From: Bdellovibrio sp.
GTDB lineage: Bacteria; Bdellovibrionota; Bdellovibrionia; Bdellovibrionales; Bdellovibrionaceae
Length of the DNA: 35,806 nt
NCBI GenBank assembly: GCA_014376935.1
Contig: JACMQO010000126.1
Location: 1-35,806, forward strand
Direction of reading: 5' to 3'
This document shows positions 18,050 through 25,922 of the stretch, piece after piece (positions within the stretch are counted from its first letter, which is position 1; each line of letters opens with the position of its first letter). The notes below the pieces were generated by a model. It did not search any database. It saw nothing but the letters and a program-made list of their open reading frames with translations, and had not been told where the DNA came from. The position numbers and the translations under genes are program-made.

Positions 18050-18421
18050 ATGAAATTCTTAATCTTAACTGTCGTTAGTTTTTTAAGTTCGAATTCAGCT
18101 ATGTCCGCAGAAACAAACTGCGTTCTTGAAGAAACACTTCACGGAGAAATTTCAGCGCAGTCTTTAGCTTTGCCCGAATCAACAGATCCCCACGGCGCAA
18201 TCAGTAACTTCACTTTAATAAAGCACCCCGACTACGAAGGCTTTGTCGCACTTTCTAATGGCTTCACCGTGATCAATTTAGTCAATTCAACAACAGGGAT
18301 TGGAACATCAACTCAAAGTAAATCAGCAACAGATAATTTTGTGCGTCTTCAGTTGGTCGTCGGCGTGAACGATGGGTCCATAGATACCATCGTCATTCAA
18401 TGTGGAGAACCTACGAAGTAG
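18050..18421 (+). CDS. small secreted protein, unknown function
   Basis: 123 residues with a signal peptide (MKFLILTVVSFLSSNSAMSA) and an AAGGA ribosome site. The mature part of about 100 residues is polar, predicted mostly strand, with two Cys (one near the mature N-terminus, one near the end) that could form a disulfide in the periplasm. No family recognised. It stands alone between the HPt gene and a terminator and is convergent with the trypsin-like gene. Confidence 0.7.
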   Translation: MKFLILTVVSFLSSNSAMSAETNCVLEETLHGEISAQSLALPESTDPHGAISNFTLIKHPDYEGFVALSNGFTVINLVNSTTGIGTSTQSKSATDNFVRLQLVVGVNDGSIDTIVIQCGEPTK

Positions 18422-18434
18422 GTTCTTTCTTTTT
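18407..18434 (+). terminator. intrinsic terminator overlapping the stop codon
   Basis: GAACCTAC-GAA-GTAGGTTC is a perfect 8-bp stem with a 3-base loop followed by TTTCTTTTT. The TAG stop of the small secreted protein lies inside the right arm, so the last codons are part of the hairpin. Confidence 0.88.
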
Positions 18435-18449
18435 ATTATTTCAAAGAAG

Positions 18450-19358
18450 CTATTTTAATTTCTTAGCTTCTTCGTCAATCCAAGATTTAAATTTAACGGC
18501 ATTGGTATAAACACCCGTTCCATTGCATGAAGCACTGCCGCGGCTGGTAATCCCGAAGAAGTAATTTACGCCGTCCTTTTCAATGTAAGCTGGGCCGCCT
18601 GAATCACCAACGCATGTTCCATGCTCAGTTTCATCTAAACGCACTTCAGTTAAAGCCACACCTGCAATCGGTGCAGACGTTTCATTTAGATTATCTTCAC
18701 CTTGGTAATGAATGCGGAAACAGCCTTCGTACTTAACTTCATCTTCACAAACCAATTCGCCGTCAGCAATGGCGCGATCGATGTTTTTCATTTTTTTGAC
18801 ATTTACTTCTTCAGTTTCAACACCCGTCACGCCGTAGCCTGCTAATTTAACCATAGCCCCTTTTTTTAAAAGAGTTTCATCCGTTAAAAAAGTAGCCGGT
18901 TTATACCCTTCAGGAACTACGCCTGAAAATTTAATTAAAGCTAAATCATTCCAGTCCGTATTTTGCGTTTCTGTTTTCGCTTCACTGTAACCCGGGTGAA
19001 CGATAACACTTGTGCCGCGACGAACGAAATTAGCGACGATATCAAGTTCACGGGCCGTTACCGTGGCCATCAATTCATTATTAAAGACGATACGAATTTT
19101 AGCCGCTTTGGCTTCGATACAATGAGCCGCTGTTAAGACAACGTTATTTTCTAAAAGAGTGCCCGTGCACGTGAACTGGTTTTCGCTATCGTAAATTCCA
19201 ACGATACTTTTTGCGGTTTCGGCACCTTCAGCGACCTTGGTGCCGTTAATGATTTGAGATTGGTCTTTTGGCTTAAATTCATCGCGTTTTTTTTCAGTTA
19301 AAGAAACTCCGCAAGATGCTAAAATGACAAGATTTAAAACTAATAGTAAGTGCTTCAT
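18450..19358 (-). CDS. trypsin-like (S1) serine protease lipoprotein
   Basis: 302 residues from the ATG at 19358. The track's start lies 20 residues upstream, but MKHLLLVLNLVILASC is a clean lipoprotein signal (lipobox LASC) with a GAGGG run before it. The catalytic triad is complete: LTAAHC (His), NDLALIKF (Asp) and GDSGGP (Ser). IINGTKVAEG resembles the new N-terminus of activated trypsin-type proteases after a short propeptide. Probably anchored in a membrane facing the periplasm or exterior. It follows ndh on the same strand after 123 bases and probably has its own promoter. Confidence 0.9.
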   Translation of the reverse strand: MKHLLLVLNLVILASCGVSLTEKKRDEFKPKDQSQIINGTKVAEGAETAKSIVGIYDSENQFTCTGTLLENNVVLTAAHCIEAKAAKIRIVFNNELMATVTARELDIVANFVRRGTSVIVHPGYSEAKTETQNTDWNDLALIKFSGVVPEGYKPATFLTDETLLKKGAMVKLAGYGVTGVETEEVNVKKMKNIDRAIADGELVCEDEVKYEGCFRIHYQGEDNLNETSAPIAGVALTEVRLDETEHGTCVGDSGGPAYIEKDGVNYFFGITSRGSASCNGTGVYTNAVKFKSWIDEEAKKLK

Positions 19359-19481
19359 ATCAAGGCCCCCCTCGAGCAAAAAGCAACTTATAGGGAACCC
19401 TACGTTTAACCGCAACAAAATAAAATCAATCGCTTAATAATTTAGCTATAATATTTCACGCTGAGAATGATTTATTTGGTT

Positions 19482-20768
19482 CTATTTTTTTAATTGCCAC
19501 TGCGATTCGGTGATTAACCGTGAACCACGTTTTGAAAACGTGTAATTCCAAACCCAATCCGCTAACACAGAAACACGATTTTTAAATCCGACCAGATAAA
19601 AAATGTGAATAAATAACCAGGCCAGCCACGCTAAATAACCCACTAACTTTACCGGGCCCGATTGCATGACCGCGCGGTACTTACCGATGGTCGCCATTTG
19701 ACCTTTATCGACATATTTAAAATCTGTGCGCGCTTGGCCTTTGAACGTCGCTAAGATCGTGCGTGCGCAGTGCTTTCCGGCCTGAATGGCAGCGGGAGCA
19801 AGTCCTGGAACAAATTTTTCAGCAGAGATTTCGACCGAGGCCATATCACCAATAACAAATGCGTTTTTATAACCCGGAATAGATAAATCTTTATTTACTT
19901 TGACCCGCCCCGCACGATCTAAACCGACTTCGGGTTCAAAATTCATCTTTGCGGCTTGAACACCTGCAGCCCAAAAAACGCACGCGGCCGAAATAAATTC
20001 ATCACCGACTTGAACGCCGTCAGAAGTAATATTGGCTACACGGGCTGAAGTCATCACTTCGACGCCTAAACCTTCAAGATCGTGTTTTGTTTTTATCGAT
20101 AATGAGTCATCAAAAGAAGCTAATACCCGCGTACCGGCTTCAACTAACAAAATTCGCGCTGAAGAGGAATCGATTCGTCTGAAATCACCAATTAATACCG
20201 TTCGGCTAATATCTGCGATAGCCCCGGCTAATTCAACGCCCGTAGGGCCACCACCCACCACTACGAAAGTGAGTAAGGCTTGTTGTTTTTTAGGATCCAT
20301 TTCATTTTCGGCATTTTCAAAACTAGATAAAATACGGCGCCGAATTTCGGTTGCTTGTTCTAAGGTTTTTAACCCCGGAGCAAAAATCTCCCATTCTGGA
20401 TGTGCGAAGTAACTGTGCTGCGCCCCGCAGGCCACAATCAAACTATCGAATTCAAATTCATCTTGATCAACGGTGATAAAATTATTTTTCAGATTAACAC
20501 ACGTCACACGACCCAGGTGCACTTCAACATTTTTAGCTTGCGAAAACTGACCGCGAATCGGCACTGCAATATCGGCTGGACTTAAGCCTGCTGTGGCCAC
20601 TTGATATAAAAGGGGTTGAAACAAATGATGATTTCTTTGATCGATTAAAATCACAAAAACATTTTCTTTATTCACAAATGTTTTTGCCGCATTTAATCCG
20701 GCAAAACCGCCGCCGATGATAATAACTATTTTAGAACCTGATTTTTTAGCTGGATGAATAATTCGCAT
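19482..20768 (-). CDS. ndh: type II NADH dehydrogenase (NDH-2)
   Basis: 428 residues. The FAD-binding motif IIGGGFAGLNAAK is at about 16-28, the NAD(P)H-binding motif FVVVGGGPTGVELAG at about 165, and the second FAD contact AFVIGDMAS at about 300. The C-terminus has a hydrophobic amphipathic stretch (YLAWLAWLFIHIFYLVGF) typical of NDH-2 membrane attachment. It oxidises NADH and reduces quinone without proton pumping. The upstream lipoprotein gene ends three bases before it, so the two are likely cotranscribed. Confidence 0.9.
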   Translation of the reverse strand: MRIIHPAKKSGSKIVIIIGGGFAGLNAAKTFVNKENVFVILIDQRNHHLFQPLLYQVATAGLSPADIAVPIRGQFSQAKNVEVHLGRVTCVNLKNNFITVDQDEFEFDSLIVACGAQHSYFAHPEWEIFAPGLKTLEQATEIRRRILSSFENAENEMDPKKQQALLTFVVVGGGPTGVELAGAIADISRTVLIGDFRRIDSSSARILLVEAGTRVLASFDDSLSIKTKHDLEGLGVEVMTSARVANITSDGVQVGDEFISAACVFWAAGVQAAKMNFEPEVGLDRAGRVKVNKDLSIPGYKNAFVIGDMASVEISAEKFVPGLAPAAIQAGKHCARTILATFKGQARTDFKYVDKGQMATIGKYRAVMQSGPVKLVGYLAWLAWLFIHIFYLVGFKNRVSVLADWVWNYTFSKRGSRLITESQWQLKK

Positions 20769-20771
20769 GGC

Positions 20772-21359
20772 CTAATGATTGCACCAAGTAAGGGGTGCAA
20801 TCAACCGTTTTGCCTCAGAAGCCTTGGTCATCAGAAATTCTGCCCCAACAGCCAAACGAAGCCTTTGATTTTTTTGCGATTCATTCGTGGTTGCAATGAT
20901 TTGTCCATAACCTTCGCTATCGGTTAAAGTCGAGCCGTTTGCATTTTTCAAATACCAATTTACATTTTCGCCAGATATGGCTTTTAAATCGTCATCGGTT
21001 AAAACGGTCGAAATAGTGCCTTCAGATTGCCGACACACTAATTTAAAATGAATCACGGTGAAATACTTTTTTTGACAATCTAAATCCGGGGCATAGCCAA
21101 AACCCACTTGGCAGGTATCAAACATTTTTTCAAAAAAACCAAGCTCAGTATAACGACGATCTAAATTTAATAAGCGCTGAACCGAAGAGTAATCAATCAC
21201 CCTTTGTGATGGTTTTGTTGTTTCGTAAGGGTTTGGTTTGATCTCTTTGATCGAACCGACTTTTTCTTTTGCATCGGTTGAATTCTTTTTTGAATGAGCG
21301 GCGCACGAAGAAACAAAAAATGCTAAACAAAGCAAGATGTAAATTTTTACGTTTTTCAT
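20772..21359 (-). CDS. lipoprotein, unknown function
   Basis: 195 residues with a lipoprotein signal (ILLCLAFFVSSC, lipobox VSSC). The mature part is polar, contains three further Cys and ends RLIAPLTWCNH. No family recognised. No clear ribosome-binding site precedes the ATG. It is joined to ndh by a three-base gap, which suggests cotranscription, but I cannot infer a functional link. Confidence 0.75.
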   Translation of the reverse strand: MKNVKIYILLCLAFFVSSCAAHSKKNSTDAKEKVGSIKEIKPNPYETTKPSQRVIDYSSVQRLLNLDRRYTELGFFEKMFDTCQVGFGYAPDLDCQKKYFTVIHFKLVCRQSEGTISTVLTDDDLKAISGENVNWYLKNANGSTLTDSEGYGQIIATTNESQKNQRLRLAVGAEFLMTKASEAKRLIAPLTWCNH

Positions 21360-21382
21360 CTAGATAGTTTAGCACAGCTTTT

Positions 21383-21857
21383 TTATTTCCCGAATGCTTT
21401 CGGAATCTCGTAAGCCCGAACAACGGCCGGACGCGACGCGATTTTTTCAAACCAACGTTTCAAATGGGGAAAATCATTCAAATTTTGACTTTGAGCTTGG
21501 TACGGAACGATCCACGGATAAATCGTCAGATCCGCAATGGAATAATTGTCTCCGGCCACAAATGCACGATTTTCTAAATTTTCATTAAGGAAGCCGTACA
21601 GTCTACCCGTCTCTTTCAAGTAACGTTTGGTCGCGGGCGGCATGAGGTAAAAACTTTTTAATTTTTTCAGCTAGATACCAAAGAATCGCAGCGGATTCAA
21701 AAATATTGATCGCGGCTCCTGTGTCTTCTGGTTTGTGATCAATCAACGCCGGAATTCTATTATTCCGAGCAATGGTTACTAGTAATAAAGATCTAACATT
21801 TTTAATATCCCGTCTAAAGTTCTTCTTATCTTTGCTTAATGAAATTGAGGCAGGCAA
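21383..21857 (-). pseudogene. decayed glutathione S-transferase gene
   Basis: Two overlapping ORFs in different frames give the two ends of one GST of the YfcG/Nu-like type. The first contains ARNNRIPALIDHKPED and FESAAILWYLAEK from the thioredoxin-like domain. The second contains RYLKETGRLYGFL, FVAGDNYSIADLTIYPWI and RPAVVRAYE from the helical domain. About 50 residues between them (the WLMFQM...GQ...HF segment) are absent and the frame shifts after KKFLP. The usual first strand and helix, including the glutathione-activating region, are also missing at the 5' end, where the diguanylate cyclase gene starts on the other strand. Confidence 0.85.
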
Positions 21858-23152
21858 CGCTTCGTCTTAAATCAAGACGTGTGACAATAAAAAAAGTTTC
21901 TAACACTGAATGGCATTTAATCAGTAAAGAAAGCTTTCTTAATCTGAGACAAGCGCAACTAAAAAAAAACGAAAATAGGATTGAAAAGGTCCAGCAAAAA
22001 AACCGAGAAGATACTGACCGAGTGGAGGTTTCTTTGAAACAATGGATTGCTAAATTAATTGAACAACTCGATGTTTCTTTCTCGTCGAATGATAATAAAA
22101 CGGCATCAGATTCAATACCGCAAATATCAGAAGAGAAAGCCACCCTACTTTTTATGATCGATGTTTATAATAAGCATTTATTTGAAATCGAAAAACATTC
22201 GATCCGAAAAGTTCGCGAAAAATTAGACCGTATGGCTAAATCATTGGTGGATCCGAATACAACCGTAAAACAGTCAGAAAATAACCTATTCGATATTCGT
22301 CAATTTTTTTCAAGCTACCGCATCGATGAGTACTCGTATATTCAAAATACCTTTGATGATTTTAAAAGGATCGTCTGGGATTTTGCCGACCAATTAGGTG
22401 AAGATGCTCATTTCGAAGATACCAAAGATAAAAGTTTAGCCAACAATCTAAAGGATTTAAAAGAAGCCGTTGAAGCGAATTCAATCGAATCTTTACGTCA
22501 AAAATCACGCGAATTTATTAATTCCTACGTTGAATACCAAAATCAAAAACATGTGTTACGTGACCGCCGCATGGATTCCGTGAAGAAAAATTTAAACACC
22601 ATCAAAAAACAGTTATTAGACGCGAACAACAGTCTTAGTGTCGATCACTTAACGAATGCGCAGAACCGAAAAAGTTTTGATGATTACATTAAAAAATTAG
22701 CGCAAATCAATTCTTTAAGCCAAGGTCAATTTAGCTTAATTATGCTTGATATCGATTTCTTTAAAAAAATTAACGATACTCACGGGCATGATATTGGCGA
22801 TTTTGTTTTAAAAGAATGCGTTAAACTGCTTCAAGAGGTTTTTAATAAAGAAGACATGATGGTGGCGCGCATCGGCGGCGAAGAATTTGTCGCGGTGTTA
22901 CCGAACCATTCGGCCGAACACGCCGTCATTCGTGCCGAAGAAGCGATGAAGCGCATTCGTAACGAGGCTTTTATTCAAGGTGACGTCACGATTCGATTTA
23001 CGGTTTCAATGGGGATCGCGCAGCTTCAAGACAAAGAAAGCACCTCGGATTGGTTAAAGCGCGCTGACCTTGCCTTGTATCAATCTAAGAATTCGGGCCG
23101 CAATAAATATACGGTTGCAAGTCCTTTGCTTAAAAACTCAAAAGCCGCTTAA
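21839..23152 (+). CDS. diguanylate cyclase (GGDEF domain)
   Basis: 437 residues. The N-terminal about 260 residues are charged and helical with coiled-coil character and no recognised sensor. The GGDEF domain starts at VDHLTNAQNRKSF; the active site reads ARIGGEEF, a competent variant, with the metal-binding LDIDFFKKIND present. The position of the inhibitory RxxD site reads KEDM, so product inhibition through a canonical I-site is not expected. It makes cyclic di-GMP from GTP. No membrane segments, so cytoplasmic. The ATG start has no ribosome site and overlaps the GST remnant, so translation may begin slightly downstream. Confidence 0.88.
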   Translation: MKLRQATLRLKSRRVTIKKVSNTEWHLISKESFLNLRQAQLKKNENRIEKVQQKNREDTDRVEVSLKQWIAKLIEQLDVSFSSNDNKTASDSIPQISEEKATLLFMIDVYNKHLFEIEKHSIRKVREKLDRMAKSLVDPNTTVKQSENNLFDIRQFFSSYRIDEYSYIQNTFDDFKRIVWDFADQLGEDAHFEDTKDKSLANNLKDLKEAVEANSIESLRQKSREFINSYVEYQNQKHVLRDRRMDSVKKNLNTIKKQLLDANNSLSVDHLTNAQNRKSFDDYIKKLAQINSLSQGQFSLIMLDIDFFKKINDTHGHDIGDFVLKECVKLLQEVFNKEDMMVARIGGEEFVAVLPNHSAEHAVIRAEEAMKRIRNEAFIQGDVTIRFTVSMGIAQLQDKESTSDWLKRADLALYQSKNSGRNKYTVASPLLKNSKAA

Positions 23153-23172
23153 TTTCAAAAAGCGGTTCTTTT
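23143..23172 (+). terminator. intrinsic terminator after the diguanylate cyclase
   Basis: AGCCGCTT and AAGCGGTT form an 8-bp stem with one G-T pair and a 9-base loop, followed by CTTTTC. The left arm covers the last codons of the gene and the stop lies in the hairpin. Confidence 0.65.
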
Positions 23173-23208
23173 CAACCACATTCAAACTAACACCCTGTTA
23201 CGATTCAA

Positions 23209-23258
23209 ACACTGTCTAAGGATTTCCATACAGGTTACACCTTAGACAGGTGTCAACC
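23209..23258 (+). promoter_or_regulatory. two overlapping, mutually exclusive hairpins upstream of the subtilase
   Basis: Hairpin A pairs ACACTGTCTAAGG with CCTTAGACAGGTGT (13 bp, one bulged G, 18-base loop). Hairpin B pairs GGTTACACCT with AGGTGTCAACC (10 bp, one bulged C, 5-base loop). They share 23240-23253, so only one can form. The element ends 92 bases before the subtilase ATG. No U-tract follows directly, so this is not a plain terminator. It could be a regulatory leader or a protein-binding DNA palindrome. Confidence 0.5.
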
Positions 23259-23350
23259 GCTCGCAGTGCCGTTTTTAGGCCTGGCCCCACCCTTGCTTTA
23301 ACGAGTTCTACCACGCACACACAATCAAAATTTTAACTGGGGGAATGCTG

Positions 23351-24307
23351 ATGAATAGGAAGTTCATTTTAGGTGCCGTATTTTTTCTATCACAAAAAAA
23401 CTTTGCGGCGATCAACAAAGACATTCTACAAATCTACAAACCAAGAAACGTTGTTGTCGCCATCGTCGACACCGGCGCCGACATTCAACACAAGGATTTA
23501 AAAGATTTTATCTGGACCAATGAAGGAGAAACTGGTCTTGATCAATTTGGCCGAAGCAAAGAATCAAATCAAATAGATGATGATGGCAACGGATTTGCCG
23601 ACGACGTCCATGGATGGAATTTTATTTCAAATAACAATAAGGTCACTGATGACCTTGGTCACGGAACGCATATCGCAGGAATTATAAAAAGTGAATTCGT
23701 CAAACATAGCTCAAACAGCACGGTGTCACCGTCAGTTCGTTTGATGATTTTAAAATATTTCGATCCGAACGCATCGAATGAAGCTAATTTAATAAATTCA
23801 ACACGGGCCATTCAGTACGCGAACAAAATGAAAGCGCAGGTGATCAATTACTCTGGGGGCGGAGGGGAACCATACGTGCAAGAATTACTCGCGATCAAAG
23901 AAAGTGCCCAGCAAGACATTTTATTTGTGGCCGCAGCCGGAAATAATAATTCGAACATGGATGTTCAGAAGTATTATCCCGCAAGCTACGGACTCGGCAA
24001 TATTATTTCTGTCGCGGCCACAAATAACCACGGCGATTTCGTGGCGTTCAGTAATTACGGGGCAACCGTTGACGTCGCCGCACCCGGAAAATCGATTTAT
24101 TCAACGTTACCCAATAAAGGGTACGGGTTTATGAGTGGCACTTCGCAGTCGACCGCCTTTGTCTCGGGTCTTGCCGCAAGCTTACTGGCGACCCACAAGA
24201 AAAGTCCGCAAAAATTGATCTCTGAAATTAAGAACAGTGGCACGTTCAATAAAACATTAATCGGAAAAACAAAATCGCAGATGGCGTTGATTAACCCTAC
24301 AGAGTGA
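23351..24307 (+). CDS. secreted subtilisin-family (S8) serine protease
   Basis: 318 residues from the second ATG (23351), preferred to 23345 because GGGGG lies seven bases before it. A signal peptide (about residues 1-19) is followed directly by the catalytic domain: VAIVDTGADIQHKDL (Asp), LGHGTHIAGI (His) and GTSQSTAFVSG (Ser). DDDGNGFADDVHGWNF is a calcium-type loop common in S8A proteases. No I9 propeptide is visible between the signal and the first catalytic motif, which is unusual because most secreted subtilases need one to fold. Likely secreted or periplasmic. Confidence 0.9.
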   Translation: MNRKFILGAVFFLSQKNFAAINKDILQIYKPRNVVVAIVDTGADIQHKDLKDFIWTNEGETGLDQFGRSKESNQIDDDGNGFADDVHGWNFISNNNKVTDDLGHGTHIAGIIKSEFVKHSSNSTVSPSVRLMILKYFDPNASNEANLINSTRAIQYANKMKAQVINYSGGGGEPYVQELLAIKESAQQDILFVAAAGNNNSNMDVQKYYPASYGLGNIISVAATNNHGDFVAFSNYGATVDVAAPGKSIYSTLPNKGYGFMSGTSQSTAFVSGLAASLLATHKKSPQKLISEIKNSGTFNKTLIGKTKSQMALINPTE

Positions 24308-24329
24308 TTTTAGGTCTAGCACGGGGCAA

Positions 24330-24359
24330 TTTACCGGGATTATTTTGTTAAAATATAAT
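24330..24359 (+). promoter_or_regulatory. sigma70-type promoter candidate
   Basis: TTTACC and TATAAT separated by 18 bases, in the gap after the subtilase gene and about 65 bases before the Pro-rich microprotein start. The -10 is a consensus match; the -35 is partial. Confidence 0.5.
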
Positions 24360-24425
24360 AGGTGTTAGTTAAGCCGTCGTTTGCCTGGTCTGGTCGTTGC
24401 ATTTCTTTTACCTGAGGTGAATTTT

Positions 24426-24566
24426 ATGAAAAACGAAGAAACAACAAAAGCAATAGCAACTCCCCCGTTAAAAAAAGAAACTGTCGCGCCCACGCCGCCC
24501 CGCCCAGTTTCAAAAAACGCAACCGTCGAAAAGGCGCCGGCTCCACGTGACGAGCAAGCGCCTTAA
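24426..24566 (+). CDS. Pro/Ala/Lys-rich microprotein, unknown function
   Basis: 46 residues from the ATG at 24426, which has GAGGTG at good spacing; the track's longer start at 24381 has none. Composition is dominated by Pro, Ala, Thr, Lys and Glu (for example APTPPRPVSKN), so it is probably disordered. No signal peptide or membrane segment. A promoter candidate lies upstream. Convergent with the lipocalin gene 16 bases away. No family recognised. Confidence 0.5.
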   Translation: MKNEETTKAIATPPLKKETVAPTPPRPVSKNATVEKAPAPRDEQAP

Positions 24567-24582
24567 TTCCTAGTTCGATCTA

Positions 24583-25101
24583 TTAGTATTGATCATAAAT
24601 TAATTGGCTCGTATCGAAGCCTTTACTTTGTAACGTCGCAAGGATGCTAGCTAATAAGTTTTTATCCATCGGCGCATAACGTGCTAAGATAAAAAGAGAT
24701 TTCTTGTGCGGTCCGCTGACGACGGCCCATTCATAATTTGGATCTAGTTCTGTGATCCAGTAATCGCCACGTTGGAAAAAACTAAATTTCACGCGAAGCT
24801 TGGCGGATTGGTTCACATCTTTTACAGTTGCGACTCCTTCGATGCGAGTGACTTTACCTTCATCTTGATAGCAGGTATTTTTAACTGAGACCGAGGTTTC
24901 AGTTAACACCGCATATTCGGCTATCGAGTGAAGACATTTATTTTGAAAATAACTTGGATTGCGTGCGATATCATACCAAAATCCGGCGTAGCGATTAAAA
25001 TCGACTGCAGGAACAACTGTTGGATCTGACTCGCGGCCTTGCGCTGACGCACCTAGCACTAACCCTAAAACAACGACTAATAACTTTTTAAACCGATTCA
25101 T
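24583..25101 (-). CDS. secreted bacterial lipocalin (Blc-like)
   Basis: 172 residues from the ATG at 25101, which follows AAGGGG; the track start 11 residues upstream lacks a ribosome site. A signal peptide ends near ASAQG, with no lipobox Cys, unlike E. coli Blc, which is an outer-membrane lipoprotein. The lipocalin GxW motif appears as YAGFWYDIARNP, and later motifs TRIEGVATV and YEWAVVSGP match Blc strands. Two Cys may form a disulfide. Blc proteins bind lysophospholipids and fatty acids and help in envelope upkeep. Probably periplasmic. Confidence 0.88.
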   Translation of the reverse strand: MNRFKKLLVVVLGLVLGASAQGRESDPTVVPAVDFNRYAGFWYDIARNPSYFQNKCLHSIAEYAVLTETSVSVKNTCYQDEGKVTRIEGVATVKDVNQSAKLRVKFSFFQRGDYWITELDPNYEWAVVSGPHKKSLFILARYAPMDKNLLASILATLQSKGFDTSQLIYDQY

Positions 25102-25197
25102 TTGAATTCCCCTTTGTCTGTGATTTTGAAGCATTGCAATTTTAGATCCTTGCTTAAATTCACGATGACCTTAAAACATACAGATATTTGGGGATTT

Positions 25198-25221
25198 AAT
25201 TCCTTTCGGAAGGAATTTTTT
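25198..25221 (+). terminator. strong terminator-like hairpin in the mog leader
   Basis: AATTCCTT-TCGG-AAGGAATT is a perfect 8-bp stem closed by a stable UUCG-type loop, followed by a run of T. It lies about 87 bases before the mog start and after no plus-strand gene, so it is either an attenuator of mog-moeA or the end of a short RNA transcribed from 25102-25198. Confidence 0.65.
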
Positions 25222-25308
25222 CAAGATGTCTCGCATTCTTAACGCATCGATTCGTCCACTAATCATTTCAATTGAACACACGACTCTCCTTAAGTCAGAA
25301 TTTCTTTT

Positions 25309-25902
25309 ATGAGTTCATTGAACGAAAAACAATGCGTGATCGGATTAATTTCAATCAGCGACCGAGCGAGCCAAGCCATCTATTCGGATGAAGGACTTCC
25401 TGCTTTAGAAGCGTGGCTTCACGAGGCAATTATAGAACCCTTTGTTTTACATAAAAAATTAATTCCCGATGAAAAAGATTTGATTGAAAAAACTTTAATC
25501 GAAATGAGTGACGATTTAGGGTGTGATTTAATTTTAACAACTGGCGGAACAGGCCCTTCACGCCGCGACGTCACACCCGAAGCCACCTTAAATATCGCAA
25601 CAAAGGTGATGCCAGGCTTCGGTGAACAAATGCGCCAGATCAGTCTTCATTTTGTTCCGACAGCTATTTTATCAAGACAGGTCGGCGTGATCCGTGAAAC
25701 ACCAAATCATGCGTGTCTAATCATTAACTTACCCGGAAGACCTCGCGCCATTCGTGAAACACTTCAAGGGCTACCTGATAACGAAAAACAAAAAGGTGTC
25801 ACCGGAATTTTCGCATCGATCCCCTACTGTTTAGAACTGATGGGCAATCCGGTTATTCATACGCATGATCATATCATCAAAGCATTTCGTCCGAAAAAAT
25901 AA
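25309..25902 (+). CDS. mog: molybdopterin adenylyltransferase MogA
   Basis: 197 residues, the usual MogA length (E. coli about 195). Begins with GLISISDRAS, has the nucleotide-binding LILTTGGTGPSRRDVTPEAT and the later LIINLPGRPRAIRE. MogA adenylates molybdopterin, preparing it for molybdate insertion by MoeA, whose gene follows 20 bases later. Only a weak ribosome-binding site precedes the ATG. The leader carries a terminator-like hairpin that may control the pair. Confidence 0.92.
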   Translation: MSSLNEKQCVIGLISISDRASQAIYSDEGLPALEAWLHEAIIEPFVLHKKLIPDEKDLIEKTLIEMSDDLGCDLILTTGGTGPSRRDVTPEATLNIATKVMPGFGEQMRQISLHFVPTAILSRQVGVIRETPNHACLIINLPGRPRAIRETLQGLPDNEKQKGVTGIFASIPYCLELMGNPVIHTHDHIIKAFRPKK

Positions 25903-25922
25903 TTTGCTTCTAGGAGTTTCAT

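Noticed and set aside
20032-20412. 126-residue plus-strand ORF
   Set aside because: Antisense to ndh across its conserved NAD-binding motif; no independent support.
21776-21785. TTACTAGTAA upstream of the diguanylate cyclase, similar to a LexA box
   Set aside because: The centre is two bases, whereas the Bdellovibrio LexA site I recall is TTACN3GTAA, and it lies inside the GST remnant.
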